From positions 1 through 5,156 of the forward strand of contig JBFFSQ010000210.1 of assembly GCA_041572275.1 (NCBI GenBank): 5,156 nt of DNA. Direction: 5' to 3'. Shown in pieces: positions 1 to 5,156 of this stretch. The DNA is from JBFFSQ01 sp041572275 (GTDB lineage: Bacteria; Pseudomonadota; Gammaproteobacteria; SZUA-229). Positions within the stretch are counted from its first letter, which is position 1, and each line of letters begins with the position of its first letter. The position numbers and the translations under genes were made by a program. The notes under the pieces are model-generated. The model ran no database searches. It saw only the letters and a list, made by a program, of their open reading frames with translations, and was not told where the DNA came from.

Positions 1-90
1 GACATTACTGGCGTCAATCGGGAAACGGTTAAAAGTCGTTTACGTTATGCAATCCAGCGTTTGCGACAGTCATTGGTAGCTACACTATGA
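1..90 (+). CDS. ECF-type RNA polymerase sigma factor, C-terminal end only (5' end outside window)
   Basis: Reading frame 1 is open from the left edge to a TGA at 88-90 and gives 29 residues. They include TGVNRETVKSRLRYAIQRLR, the second half of the region 4.2 helix-turn-helix of group 4 (ECF) sigma-70 factors. This is the part that reads the -35 element: the V-x-R-E-T-V-K-S-R-L recognition helix is followed by the usual R/Y/A/I/R/L tail. Regions 2 and most of 4 lie upstream of the window, so the ECF subgroup and the target promoter cannot be determined. The stop codon overlaps the start of the next gene by ATGA, the arrangement expected of a sigma/anti-sigma pair translated in a coupled way. 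The family assignment is strong despite the short fragment. An alternative is another HTH of the LuxR/sigma-4 superfamily, but the arginine-rich tail fits ECF best. Confidence 0.85.
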   Translation, partial: DITGVNRETVKSRLRYAIQRLRQSLVATL

Positions 91-827
91 ACAACGACCA
101 CATGAATGAGCCACAGGCACAGGATATCCATGAGCTATATCAGGTGTTGGAACAGGAACAGCCGCCGGCGGAATTAGATGAGCAGATTTTACAGGCTGCC
201 CATCAGGCGATAGCGGAGACTGATCACAAGGTGGTGGATATCCGAGTGCCAAGACGGGCCTGGTATGTTCCGGTTAGCTATGCTGCGATTATACTGATTA
301 GCTTGAGTCTGGTGATGAAGCTTAGTCTTGAGCCTGAGTTGCAGTCACCTGAGCAGGACTACGCATTGCCCATTGAATCTATTCTAGACGATGTGGATGC
401 GCAATTACCTGCAGTGACAGATTTCAAGGCCAGGGAACTGCAGACTGAAGCGATTGCGCCATCGGCTCGTCAGGCGGAGTTGTCTGAGCTAAGAAAGCAA
501 GAGGTTGAACGCAAGAAAAAGCAGCGCGTTATGATGGCTGAACCCATGTTAGCACCTGCACCGATGCAGAATGTTGAAGAAATATCACGGTCAAAATCAG
601 CAGCATCAGCGTTTAGCGAGCCGAAAGAAGGCAGTCTCGAAGAATTTAATGGTGTAATACCCAATGCCAGGATCGAGGAATGGGTGTTTCATATGCAGGC
701 CTTGTTGTCAGCTCAACAGTATGATGAATTACAGCAGAGTTTGCGCGTCTTCAGACAACAGTATCCAGACTACAAATTGCCCGAGGAGTTGGCAAACTGG
801 TTAAAGGTCAATCTGCCTCAGAATTAG
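87..827 (+). CDS. Single-pass membrane protein, putative anti-sigma factor of the upstream ECF sigma
   Basis: This 246-residue protein starts at the ATG that overlaps the sigma stop codon. No good Shine-Dalgarno is visible, which fits translational coupling. A second in-frame ATG at 102 is possible. Residues 1-57 are acidic and Gln-rich, with a PPAELDEQIL segment at 26-35. RR at 56-57 then leads into one hydrophobic helix at about 59-79, predicting cytoplasmic N-terminus and periplasmic C-terminus. Residues 80-190 are charged and low in complexity, including a Lys/Arg/Glu patch. Residues 192-243 form a helical module (R-I-E-E-W, L-L-S-A-Q-Q, F-R-Q-Q-Y-P-D-Y-K-L-P) of a kind I recall at the C-terminus of proteobacterial membrane proteins encoded beside ECF sigmas. 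There is no zinc-binding H-x3-C-x2-C anti-sigma motif. The anti-sigma role is inferred from the overlap and topology; no recognised anti-sigma domain proves it. Confidence 0.65.
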   Translation: MNNDHMNEPQAQDIHELYQVLEQEQPPAELDEQILQAAHQAIAETDHKVVDIRVPRRAWYVPVSYAAIILISLSLVMKLSLEPELQSPEQDYALPIESILDDVDAQLPAVTDFKARELQTEAIAPSARQAELSELRKQEVERKKKQRVMMAEPMLAPAPMQNVEEISRSKSAASAFSEPKEGSLEEFNGVIPNARIEEWVFHMQALLSAQQYDELQQSLRVFRQQYPDYKLPEELANWLKVNLPQN

Positions 828-920
828 CATAGAATTAAGCCATGGTTTCTATTCCTGACTTATTATATGGTCAATAGTCGGCTATTATTGATTCAAATAA
901 CAGTAAGCGAGAACAATCAC
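828..920 (+). promoter_or_regulatory. Gap between anti-sigma and FecR genes: weak promoter candidate and small hairpin
   Basis: This 93-bp AT-rich gap may separate two transcription units. A TATTAT hexamer at 883-888 (5 of 6 to the -10 consensus) lies 17 bp after TTATTA at 860-865 (3 of 6 to the -35 consensus). An inverted repeat TCAATA/TATTGA (871-876 and 886-891) overlaps it. The hairpin lacks a T tract, so it is a poor terminator. A purine-rich AAGCGAGAA at 905-913 could be the ribosome binding site for the ATG at 921. None of this excludes read-through from the sigma operon. Confidence 0.25.
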
Positions 921-1694
921 ATGGGGCAGCATTCTTTTCTCCAGCCACTGCTGGTAACAGTATTGGCATTCTGTCTGTCGGCAACAGTGTAGGCCGATGA
1001 TTTTCGTGGCCGTATCGTCAAACTACAGGGTGAAGTCTATGTGTTGAATGAGCACGGGGAGCAAAGACATCCGCAAAAAACCAAGTATCTGGTGAACACC
1101 CGAGAAACCGTTGTTACCCGACCAGGCGCTAAAGCTGTGGTTCAGTTTGATGATGGTGCGCTAACGGTGCTGGATGAAAAAAGTCGGCTACGTGTGGAAG
1201 AATCAGGCTGGTTATCTCAGCTTGGCGGCAAGGTGTATTATATTTTCAGGAAAGTATTTGGAACTGAACGTCCTCGTCAGGTGAAAACCAACTTCGCCAC
1301 GATAGGTGTGCGTGGTACGACTTTTATTGTTTATGAAAATGAAGATGGTCAGGGTGTAGCACTGGAAGAAGGTAAACTTAATATCGAATCACCCGGTGCT
1401 GACTATGAGTTAAGGCAAACGCAGCAGGTTGATGATTTTGCCGCCTTTAAACAACAGATGCAGCAAGAGGCACAGGCACAGCAGCAGGCGTTCGATGATT
1501 ACCGCTCAAATATTGAAAAAGAATTTGTAGAATACAAAAAAGCGTTTGATCTAGAGGCGAATCGTGTCGTGAGCTTTGATGGCAATCGTGTCACTGAAGC
1601 AGAGCTGGATGCCACATTCAAATCTGAGTTTGCTGATTTTTCCAATTATGCCCAGGATTATATTGATGCCTATCGTGAGCTGGATGCCATGTAG
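921..1694 (+). CDS. Secreted FecR-domain protein, reading frame interrupted by an amber codon at codon 24
   Basis: The frame from ATG 921 has 257 codons, with one internal TAG at 990-992. Codons 1-23 encode a typical signal peptide with a hydrophobic core (LLVTVLAFCLSATV). Codons 25-27 are A-D-D, so one codon such as CAG in place of TAG would give a classical V-x-A signal peptidase site. The mature part begins FRGRIVKLQGEVYV, the first strands of a FecR domain, and continues through VQFDDGALTVLD and the family-typical KTNFATIGVRGTTF (residues 122-135). Residues about 170-225 are Gln/Glu/Ala/Lys-rich and probably coiled coil. There is no transmembrane helix or cytoplasmic anti-sigma segment, unlike classical FecR. 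A GTG at 1041 could be picked as the start, but it has no signal peptide and loses the first FecR strands. The frame stays open for 233 sense codons after the TAG, suggesting a recent nonsense mutation, a base error or read-through. FecR identity is strong; whether an active product is made is unknown. Confidence 0.75.
990..992 (+). other. In-frame amber stop (TAG) inside the FecR protein signal peptide
   Basis: The TAG is codon 24 of the frame starting at 921. It lies between V23 and A25, at the expected -2 position of the signal peptidase cleavage site. A single C-to-T change from CAG (Gln) would explain it. TAG is also the natural stop of the preceding gene (825-827) and of this gene itself (1692-1694), so general reassignment of TAG to an amino acid is unlikely in this genome. 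Confidence 0.9.
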
Positions 1695-1705
1695 GCTCGA
1701 TCTCA

Positions 1706-2629
1706 TCAGGATTGAGGGTGCTGGCTCGACATACCGCGAGCACCCTGTAAGCCACCGCTATGGATGACGAGTACTCTGCTGCCAGTTTTCAATTGACCTT
1801 TCTTAATCAGATCAAACAGACCATAAAGCATCTTGCCGCTGTAGACTGGCTCCAGTGGGATATTATATTGCTGTTGAAAACGATCGATAAACTCAAACAG
1901 TTCCGGACGGGTTTTGGCAAAGCCACCAAAGTGGTAGTCAAGATTAACGGTCCAGTTGTTGGGCGCTGAAGTGGATTGACAGGATTGCAGACGTTGACGG
2001 ATATCGTCGACCAGAAAGTCAGCCCCTTTGAGCACTGCAAAACCGAGTACCTGGCTGGGCTGGTGGAGCCCGGCAATAATGCCAGCCATGGTTGCACCGG
2101 TGCCACAGTCAATACAGATAATGTCATACTCCTCATCCAGTTCCTCGATGATTTCACTGACACCGGTCACTGCGAGGTCGTTATTGCCACCCTCGGGGAT
2201 TAGATAAAAGTCTCCGAACTTTTCTTTAAGTTGTTGGATAAACTTGGCAGAGGTTTTCTGACGATAATCAGCTCGGGATGCATAATCGAGTTGCATGCCC
2301 CAGTTAGTCACATCCTGTAGTGTGGGATTTAGCGGGCTGTAAGGCTCACCTCGAATGATACCGATGGTGTTAAAACCAAAGTAGCGGCCGGCAGCCGCCG
2401 TGGCATGGATGTGATTGGAATATGCACCCCCGAAGGTTAACAGGCTGTGGTGATGGTCCCGTCGAGCCTGCTCGAGATTGTATTTAAGTTTACGCCATTT
2501 GTTACCCGAGATCACGGGGTGGATCAGGTCGTCTCGTTTTATAAAGAGCTCAATTTGATGCTGATGCAGGAATTCGCTGTGTAACTGTTGAATCGGCGAC
2601 GGGAGTTTGAGCGGTGACAGGTCGAGCAT
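1706..2629 (-). CDS. PLP-dependent D-cysteine desulfhydrase / ACC deaminase family enzyme
   Basis: This 307-residue protein is a fold-type II (tryptophan synthase beta-like) PLP enzyme, close in length to E. coli DcyD (about 328). FIKRDDL (29-35) leads to SGNKWRKLKYN, where K44 is the expected Schiff-base lysine. GGAYSNHIHATAAAG (67-81) carries the substrate-carboxylate Ser/Asn/His loop, and CGTGATMAG (175-183) is the phosphate-binding loop. Near the C-terminus, EPVYSGK places Y263 at the catalytic tyrosine. The next residue is S264, where true ACC deaminases have Glu, and IHSGG has S291, where they have Leu. From what I recall of the family, Ser/Thr at both sites points to D-cysteine desulfhydrase-like chemistry (D-cysteine to pyruvate, H2S and ammonia), not ACC cleavage. 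F237 sits where relatives often have Tyr. The protein is probably cytoplasmic. The start has no visible Shine-Dalgarno and is preceded by a hairpin. The exact substrate is unproven. Confidence 0.82.
   Translation of the reverse strand: MLDLSPLKLPSPIQQLHSEFLHQHQIELFIKRDDLIHPVISGNKWRKLKYNLEQARRDHHHSLLTFGGAYSNHIHATAAAGRYFGFNTIGIIRGEPYSPLNPTLQDVTNWGMQLDYASRADYRQKTSAKFIQQLKEKFGDFYLIPEGGNNDLAVTGVSEIIEELDEEYDIICIDCGTGATMAGIIAGLHQPSQVLGFAVLKGADFLVDDIRQRLQSCQSTSAPNNWTVNLDYHFGGFAKTRPELFEFIDRFQQQYNIPLEPVYSGKMLYGLFDLIKKGQLKTGSRVLVIHSGGLQGARGMSSQHPQS
1716..1745. repeat. Inverted repeat at the convergent gene ends, possible weak terminator
   Basis: GGGTGCT (1716-1722) and AGCACCC (1739-1745) are perfect 7-bp arms around a 16-nt loop. 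An alternative fold pairs GCTCG (1724-1728) with CGAGC (1737-1741). The element lies inside the last codons of the minus-strand desulfhydrase gene and 22 bp past the FecR stop. Neither strand has a T tract after it, so intrinsic termination would be weak at best. Confidence 0.35.
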
Positions 2630-2639
2630 GGACGTGTGT

Positions 2640-2660
2640 GATCAGGGGGCTGCCCTGATC
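2640..2660. repeat. Perfect 8-bp inverted repeat just upstream of the desulfhydrase start
   Basis: GATCAGGG (2640-2647) and CCCTGATC (2653-2660) flank a 5-nt loop. On the minus strand the hairpin lies 36 bp after the stop of the secreted-protein gene and ends 10 nt before the ATG of the desulfhydrase gene. There is no following T tract. It could be a weak terminator for the upstream gene, a 5'-leader structure controlling translation, or an operator. Each arm contains a GATC (Dam) site. Confidence 0.5.
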
Positions 2661-2695
2661 GATAGTGATGGTCAAAGAATCAGTGAGCTAATTGT

Positions 2696-3130
2696 TTATT
2701 TAGCGACGACGTGGAGCACCGTTGAGTATTCAAAATACACGATGCGATCATCGTAGACCCAGCGAGTAATGGGTGGCTGACCAATCGCGGGCACGATTTC
2801 GACCGGGCGCCCCAGTTCATTTTGCACCTTATCCTGGCTCATGCCACGGCGGGGGAAATCCATGAGCCTGACAGGAGCTGGCTGGGCTTGCATATTCAAT
2901 ACATCGCCAGTCTGCTGAACCTGGGTTTTGACTGTGGTCGTTTCAGCCTCAGGGGCGGGCTCTGTTGTGCTGGCTGCAGGTCGGCCGTCATCCATCGATT
3001 CAGACGATGGTGGCATAGTTTCTTCAGCCGTCGGTTCATCAAAGTCAGCCGGGCGCTCTGCAAAAGCGGTGCTGGTAAAGGTAATGCTGAAGGCGATTAG
3101 CAGCGTATAAATGGATTTAGTCGTCATCAT
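2696..3130 (-). CDS. Secreted protein with C-terminal SmpA/OmlA (BamE)-like domain, function unknown
   Basis: This 144-residue protein begins MMTTK, followed by a hydrophobic core and a clean signal peptidase I site, STAFA before E25. It has no lipobox cysteine, so it should be a soluble periplasmic protein, not a lipoprotein like BamE. Residues 28-85 are a Pro/Ala/Thr/Ser/Glu-rich, probably disordered linker. Residues 87-144 form a compact domain: PRRGMSQDKVQNELGRP (93-109) resembles the G-M-x-x-x-x-V-x-x-x-L-G-x-P helix of the SmpA/OmlA fold. It is followed by G-Q-P-P-I-T-R-W-V-Y (117-126) and V-Y-F-E-Y, a strand pair ending at the C-terminus. I recall similar conserved C-terminal domains in uncharacterised gammaproteobacterial proteins. 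The gene is flanked by gaps of 66 bp and 103 bp, so it may be monocistronic. Either of the tandem ATGs could be used; neither has a strong ribosome binding site. No specific function is assigned. Confidence 0.75.
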   Translation of the reverse strand: MMTTKSIYTLLIAFSITFTSTAFAERPADFDEPTAEETMPPSSESMDDGRPAASTTEPAPEAETTTVKTQVQQTGDVLNMQAQPAPVRLMDFPRRGMSQDKVQNELGRPVEIVPAIGQPPITRWVYDDRIVYFEYSTVLHVVAK

Positions 3131-3233
3131 GATCAGTTACAAGCCGTATGTTTTTATTAATTCTAGCGTTTTTATTCAAAAAATACAGTCATTTATAGAA
3201 TTAATCTAAACCTTTACCTTTGAATTTATTAGT
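3131..3233 (-). promoter_or_regulatory. AT-rich gap holding the probable promoter of the secreted-protein gene
   Basis: This 103-bp, strongly AT-rich gap separates the srkA stop from the secreted-protein start. Read on the minus strand, TTGAAT with TAAAAA 17 bp downstream, or TTTAGA with TGTATT 17 bp downstream, could serve as weak promoter elements; neither is convincing. Perfect 10-bp arms ATTAATTCTA (3156-3165) and TAGAATTAAT (3196-3205) form a widely spaced inverted repeat. I see no intrinsic terminator for srkA here. Confidence 0.3.
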
Positions 3234-4226
3234 TTACAGGTTGATGGCTTCGTTTTCCTGTAACAGCGCAAATTGCTCTCTGAGTTCTAGTACATGCTGT
3301 TCCCAGTAGTTGGGTGTATTGAACCATGGGAAATTCAGTGGGAAAGTTGGGTCGCTCCAGCGTTGGGCCAGCCAGCCGGAATAATGGATAATACGCAGGG
3401 TGCGCAGGGGCTCGATAAGGCGACTTTCGGCCGGATTAAAATCATGGAAGTCGTAATAGCCTTCCAGAATCTGTTCCAGTTGTATCTGTTGTTCCTGGCT
3501 ATTGCCGGATAGCAGCATCCATAAATCCTGTATAGCAGGGCCGCTGCGACTGTCATCAAAGTCGACAAAGTGTGGGCCGTGATCAGTCCAGAGAATATTG
3601 CCGGGATGGCAGTCGCCATGGAGACGCAGGCTGGCGGGTGACTGGTTGTCATAGCGTTGCTGCAAGAGGGGAATCAGGTCCGTGATGAGGCTTTGGTAGG
3701 CCTCCTGCAGATAGTCAGGGATAAATCCATGGTCGATCAGATAACGACTGGGGGCAATGGCAAAGCTTTCAGTATTCAATCCCGGTCGATACTGGAAGCG
3801 TTGCGTACTACCGGTGGCGTGAATACGGGCAATGAAGCGGCCGAGCCAGCGTAAATGTTCCGGGTTATCCAGTTCCGGTGGGCGGCCACCGTGTCGAGGA
3901 TACAGGGCAAATCGGTAATGCTGATAGCTGTGTAGGCTGCAACCCTGGAACTGTAAGGGGGCAATGACTGGAATGTCTCGGTTAGCGAGTTCGTCAGTGA
4001 AGCGATGCTCTTCCAGTATCTGGGCATCAGTCCAACGATTGGGACGGTAGAATTTGGCAATGACCGGTGGGGCTTCATAAAGACCAATTTGATAGACGCG
4101 GTTTTCATAACTGTTAAGGGGAAAAATACGCGCGTCACAGTCCAGTCCCAGACTTTCAACCGCTGCGATCAGAGTGTCGGGTTGCAGTTCTGCAAAGTCA
4201 GCTTCGTCTATATCAGGAGGATTCAT
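3234..4226 (-). CDS. srkA: Stress response kinase A (YihE/RdoA family protein kinase)
   Basis: The product, 330 residues from the chosen start, matches E. coli SrkA (328) along its whole length. SrkA is a cytoplasmic Ser/Thr protein kinase of the APH/choline-kinase-like fold, linked to Cpx/envelope and oxidative stress and protection from stress-induced death. Visible landmarks are PLNSYENRVYQ (36-46), the nucleotide-binding region with K58 in V-I-A-K-F-Y-R-P, W-T-D-A-Q-I-L-E-E-H (65-74), the catalytic loop LRLHGDCHPGNILW with D205 and N210, and FVDFDD with metal-binding D222. QDLWMLLSG and the C-terminal RWSDPTFPLNFPW also follow E. coli. An in-frame ATG at 4298 would add 24 residues with no family counterpart. 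I prefer the ATG at 4226 on homology, and because a promoter candidate lies inside that extension. Neither start has a clear Shine-Dalgarno; the 4226 start is followed at once by an anti-SD-like CCTCCT. All key residues are present. Confidence 0.93.
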   Translation of the reverse strand: MNPPDIDEADFAELQPDTLIAAVESLGLDCDARIFPLNSYENRVYQIGLYEAPPVIAKFYRPNRWTDAQILEEHRFTDELANRDIPVIAPLQFQGCSLHSYQHYRFALYPRHGGRPPELDNPEHLRWLGRFIARIHATGSTQRFQYRPGLNTESFAIAPSRYLIDHGFIPDYLQEAYQSLITDLIPLLQQRYDNQSPASLRLHGDCHPGNILWTDHGPHFVDFDDSRSGPAIQDLWMLLSGNSQEQQIQLEQILEGYYDFHDFNPAESRLIEPLRTLRIIHYSGWLAQRWSDPTFPLNFPWFNTPNYWEQHVLELREQFALLQENEAINL

Positions 4227-4242
4227 ATTGGTTGCAGTGTAC

Positions 4243-4272
4243 TGTATATCGTCGTGAAGTGTGAGCAGTAAA
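4243..4272 (-). promoter_or_regulatory. Candidate sigma-70 promoter of srkA
   Basis: On the minus strand, TTTACT (complement of 4267-4272) is followed after 18 bp by TATACA (complement of 4243-4248), matching 4 of 6 and 4 of 6 consensus positions. Transcription would start only about 10-12 nt before the ATG at 4226, giving a very short leader. That position would exclude the longer start at 4298. The prediction is by eye and is weak on its own. Confidence 0.35.
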
Positions 4273-4344
4273 CCCGTGTTTGCACTCCTGACCATCATTG
4301 CAATGAAGGATTTATGATAAAGCCACAGAGATGGTGAATAGAAA

Positions 4345-4393
4345 CCTGATGTGCTGTGCGAATTGCTCCAGGCGTTAGTGTGCAGGCATCAGG
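4345..4393. repeat. Long interrupted inverted repeat in the fabB-srkA gap
   Basis: CCTGATG (4345-4351) and CATCAGG (4387-4393) pair perfectly. After a small internal loop, CTG (4354-4356) can pair with CAG (4383-4385), with a few wobble pairs beyond. The stem could therefore enclose about 20 nt. It lies between the fabB terminator and the srkA promoter candidate. The rest of the roughly 245-bp gap holds no convincing gene. The function of the repeat is unknown. Confidence 0.35.
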
Positions 4394-4442
4394 AAGTCCA
4401 GCAGTGATTTGTTTAACCACCGAAGACAGGGTGTAAGGTGGG

Positions 4443-4466
4443 TTCAAAGAGCGGCCAGGGCCGCTC
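4443..4466 (-). terminator. Rho-independent terminator of fabB
   Basis: Six bases past the fabB stop, on the minus strand, a GC-rich perfect stem GAGCGGCC / GGCCGCTC (4459-4466 and 4449-4456) closes on two bases (or 7 bp with a 4-nt loop). It is followed by TTTGAA. The stem is strong and the position is right; the T tract is short (three T), so termination may be incomplete. Confidence 0.75.
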
Positions 4467-4471
4467 CTTGA

Positions 4472-5156
4472 TTAGTCTTTGTACTTTTGCAGAACCAGGC
4501 AGGCATTTGTGCCGCCAAAACCAAAATTATTGGTCAGTACAGTATTGAGCTCTACATTGTCCTGCCGTTCGGTGACGATGGGCATATCGGCGACAGCTTC
4601 ATCTAGACTACTGATATTGGCGGAGGCCTGAATGAAGTTATTTTCCATCATTAACAAGCAATAGATAGCTTCCTGTACTCCGGCCGCTCCCAGTGAATGA
4701 CCAGACAGCGATTTGCTTGAACTCAGCGGTGGAATATTCTCGCCGAAGGTTTCGCGAATGGCTTCGATTTCTTTGACGTCACCCACCGGTGTGCTGGTGC
4801 CGTGGGTATTGATGTAATCAATCGGTGCGTCTACTGTGGCGAGTGCCTGCTGCATACAACGAATAGCGCCTTCACCGGAAGGGGCCACCATGTCGAAACC
4901 ATCGGAGGTGGCACCATAGCCGACGATTTCAGCATAGATTTTAGCGCCACGTGCTTTGGCGTGTTCCAGTTCTTCAAGCACCACGATGCCACCGCCGCCA
5001 GCGATGACAAAACCATCGCGGGTCTCATCGTAGGGGCGTGATGCGGATTCAGGTGTTTCATTATATTTGGTCGACAAGGCGCCCATGCCGTCAAACAGCA
5101 TGCTCAGGGTCCAGTGTTCTTCCTCACCGCCACCGGCGAAGACGATATCCTGTTTA
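4472..5156 (-). CDS. fabB: 3-oxoacyl-[acyl-carrier-protein] synthase I, C-terminal part (5' end outside window)
   Basis: The frame is open from the right edge to a TAA at 4472-4474, giving 227 residues, slightly more than the C-terminal half of a protein that is 406 long in E. coli. The enzyme elongates acyl-ACP with malonyl-ACP in type II fatty acid synthesis, and FabB is needed with FabA for unsaturated fatty acids. The visible sequence follows E. coli FabB closely: QDIVFAGGGEE near the edge, F-D-G-M-G-A-L-S-T-K-Y-N, F-V-I-A-G-G-G-G, A-E-I-V-G-Y-G-A-T-S-D-G, and the C-terminal FGFGGTNA loop. The thiolase-fold catalytic residues in this half are intact: His in NTHGTSTPVGD (codon 4802-4804), Lys in SSSKSLSG (4712-4714) and His in SGHSLGAAG (4697-4699). 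Their spacing matches H298, K328 and H333 of E. coli. The active-site Cys (C163) is outside the window. An ATG at 5101 is internal, not the start. fabA often lies directly upstream in related bacteria, which this window cannot show. Confidence 0.96.
   Translation of the reverse strand, partial: KQDIVFAGGGEEEHWTLSMLFDGMGALSTKYNETPESASRPYDETRDGFVIAGGGGIVVLEELEHAKARGAKIYAEIVGYGATSDGFDMVAPSGEGAIRCMQQALATVDAPIDYINTHGTSTPVGDVKEIEAIRETFGENIPPLSSSKSLSGHSLGAAGVQEAIYCLLMMENNFIQASANISSLDEAVADMPIVTERQDNVELNTVLTNNFGFGGTNACLVLQKYKD

Noticed and set aside
1041..1694. FecR-domain protein starting at GTG 1041
   Set aside because: The same frame extends upstream through the first FecR strands and a full signal peptide to ATG 921, broken only by one TAG. 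A 1041 start would give a non-secreted protein lacking part of the domain.
4215..4257. Perfect plus-strand AGGAGG seven bases before a TTG, opening a small frame
   Set aside because: The frame stops after nine codons and runs antisense to the srkA start. The AGGAGG is just the complement of the CCTCCT in srkA codons 2-4.
4304..4337. Plus-strand mini-frame ATG 4314 to TGA 4337 preceded by AAGGA
   Set aside because: It has only seven codons, with no visible plus-strand promoter and no downstream gene to attenuate or couple to.
4372..4386. GCGTTAG resembling an integron attC core site
   Set aside because: The following bases do not fit the GTTRRRY core, there is no partner RYYYAAC box at the right distance, and no cassette or integrase is present.
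4831..5094. Open frames overlapping fabB, srkA and the desulfhydrase gene in other frames and on the opposite strand
   Set aside because: They show no recognisable domain, have no convincing start signals, and lie wholly within genes whose identity is clear.
1..5156. A defence, mobile or CRISPR-type system
   Set aside because: No repeats of the right kind, nucleases, transposases, integrases or composition breaks are visible; the identifiable genes are housekeeping or stress functions.

Overview
The window looks like ordinary chromosome from a gammaproteobacterium. The clearest markers are a FabB-type 3-oxoacyl-ACP synthase I and an SrkA/YihE/RdoA-type stress kinase, both very close to their Escherichia coli counterparts and both typical of that class. 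Base composition looks mid-range and even across the window. I saw no transposase, integrase, tRNA, rRNA, CRISPR array or phage gene. The genus cannot be fixed from this sequence alone.

Layout. Plus strand, 1-1694: the last 29 codons of an ECF sigma factor; a membrane protein overlapping its stop codon by ATGA, which fits a cognate anti-sigma factor; and a secreted FecR-domain protein. The FecR reading frame is broken by one TAG codon exactly at the signal-peptide cleavage region (990-992). Minus strand, 1706-5156: a PLP-dependent D-cysteine desulfhydrase/ACC-deaminase family enzyme; a small secreted protein with a BamE-like C-terminal domain; srkA; and the C-terminal half of fabB, which runs off the right edge. 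The two blocks converge, with only 11 bp between the FecR stop and the desulfhydrase stop.

How the genes relate. The sigma and anti-sigma pair is very likely one translationally coupled regulatory unit. The FecR-domain protein may be a periplasmic partner or target of that unit, but this rests only on position. The four minus-strand genes look like separate units: fabB has a convincing hairpin terminator, srkA has a candidate promoter next to its preferred start, and the gaps are 66 to about 245 bp.

I did not find a convincing undescribed system. The observation most worth following is the amber codon in an otherwise intact secreted FecR protein. Next are the inverted repeat abutting the desulfhydrase start codon, and the active-site residues that argue that enzyme is not an ACC deaminase.
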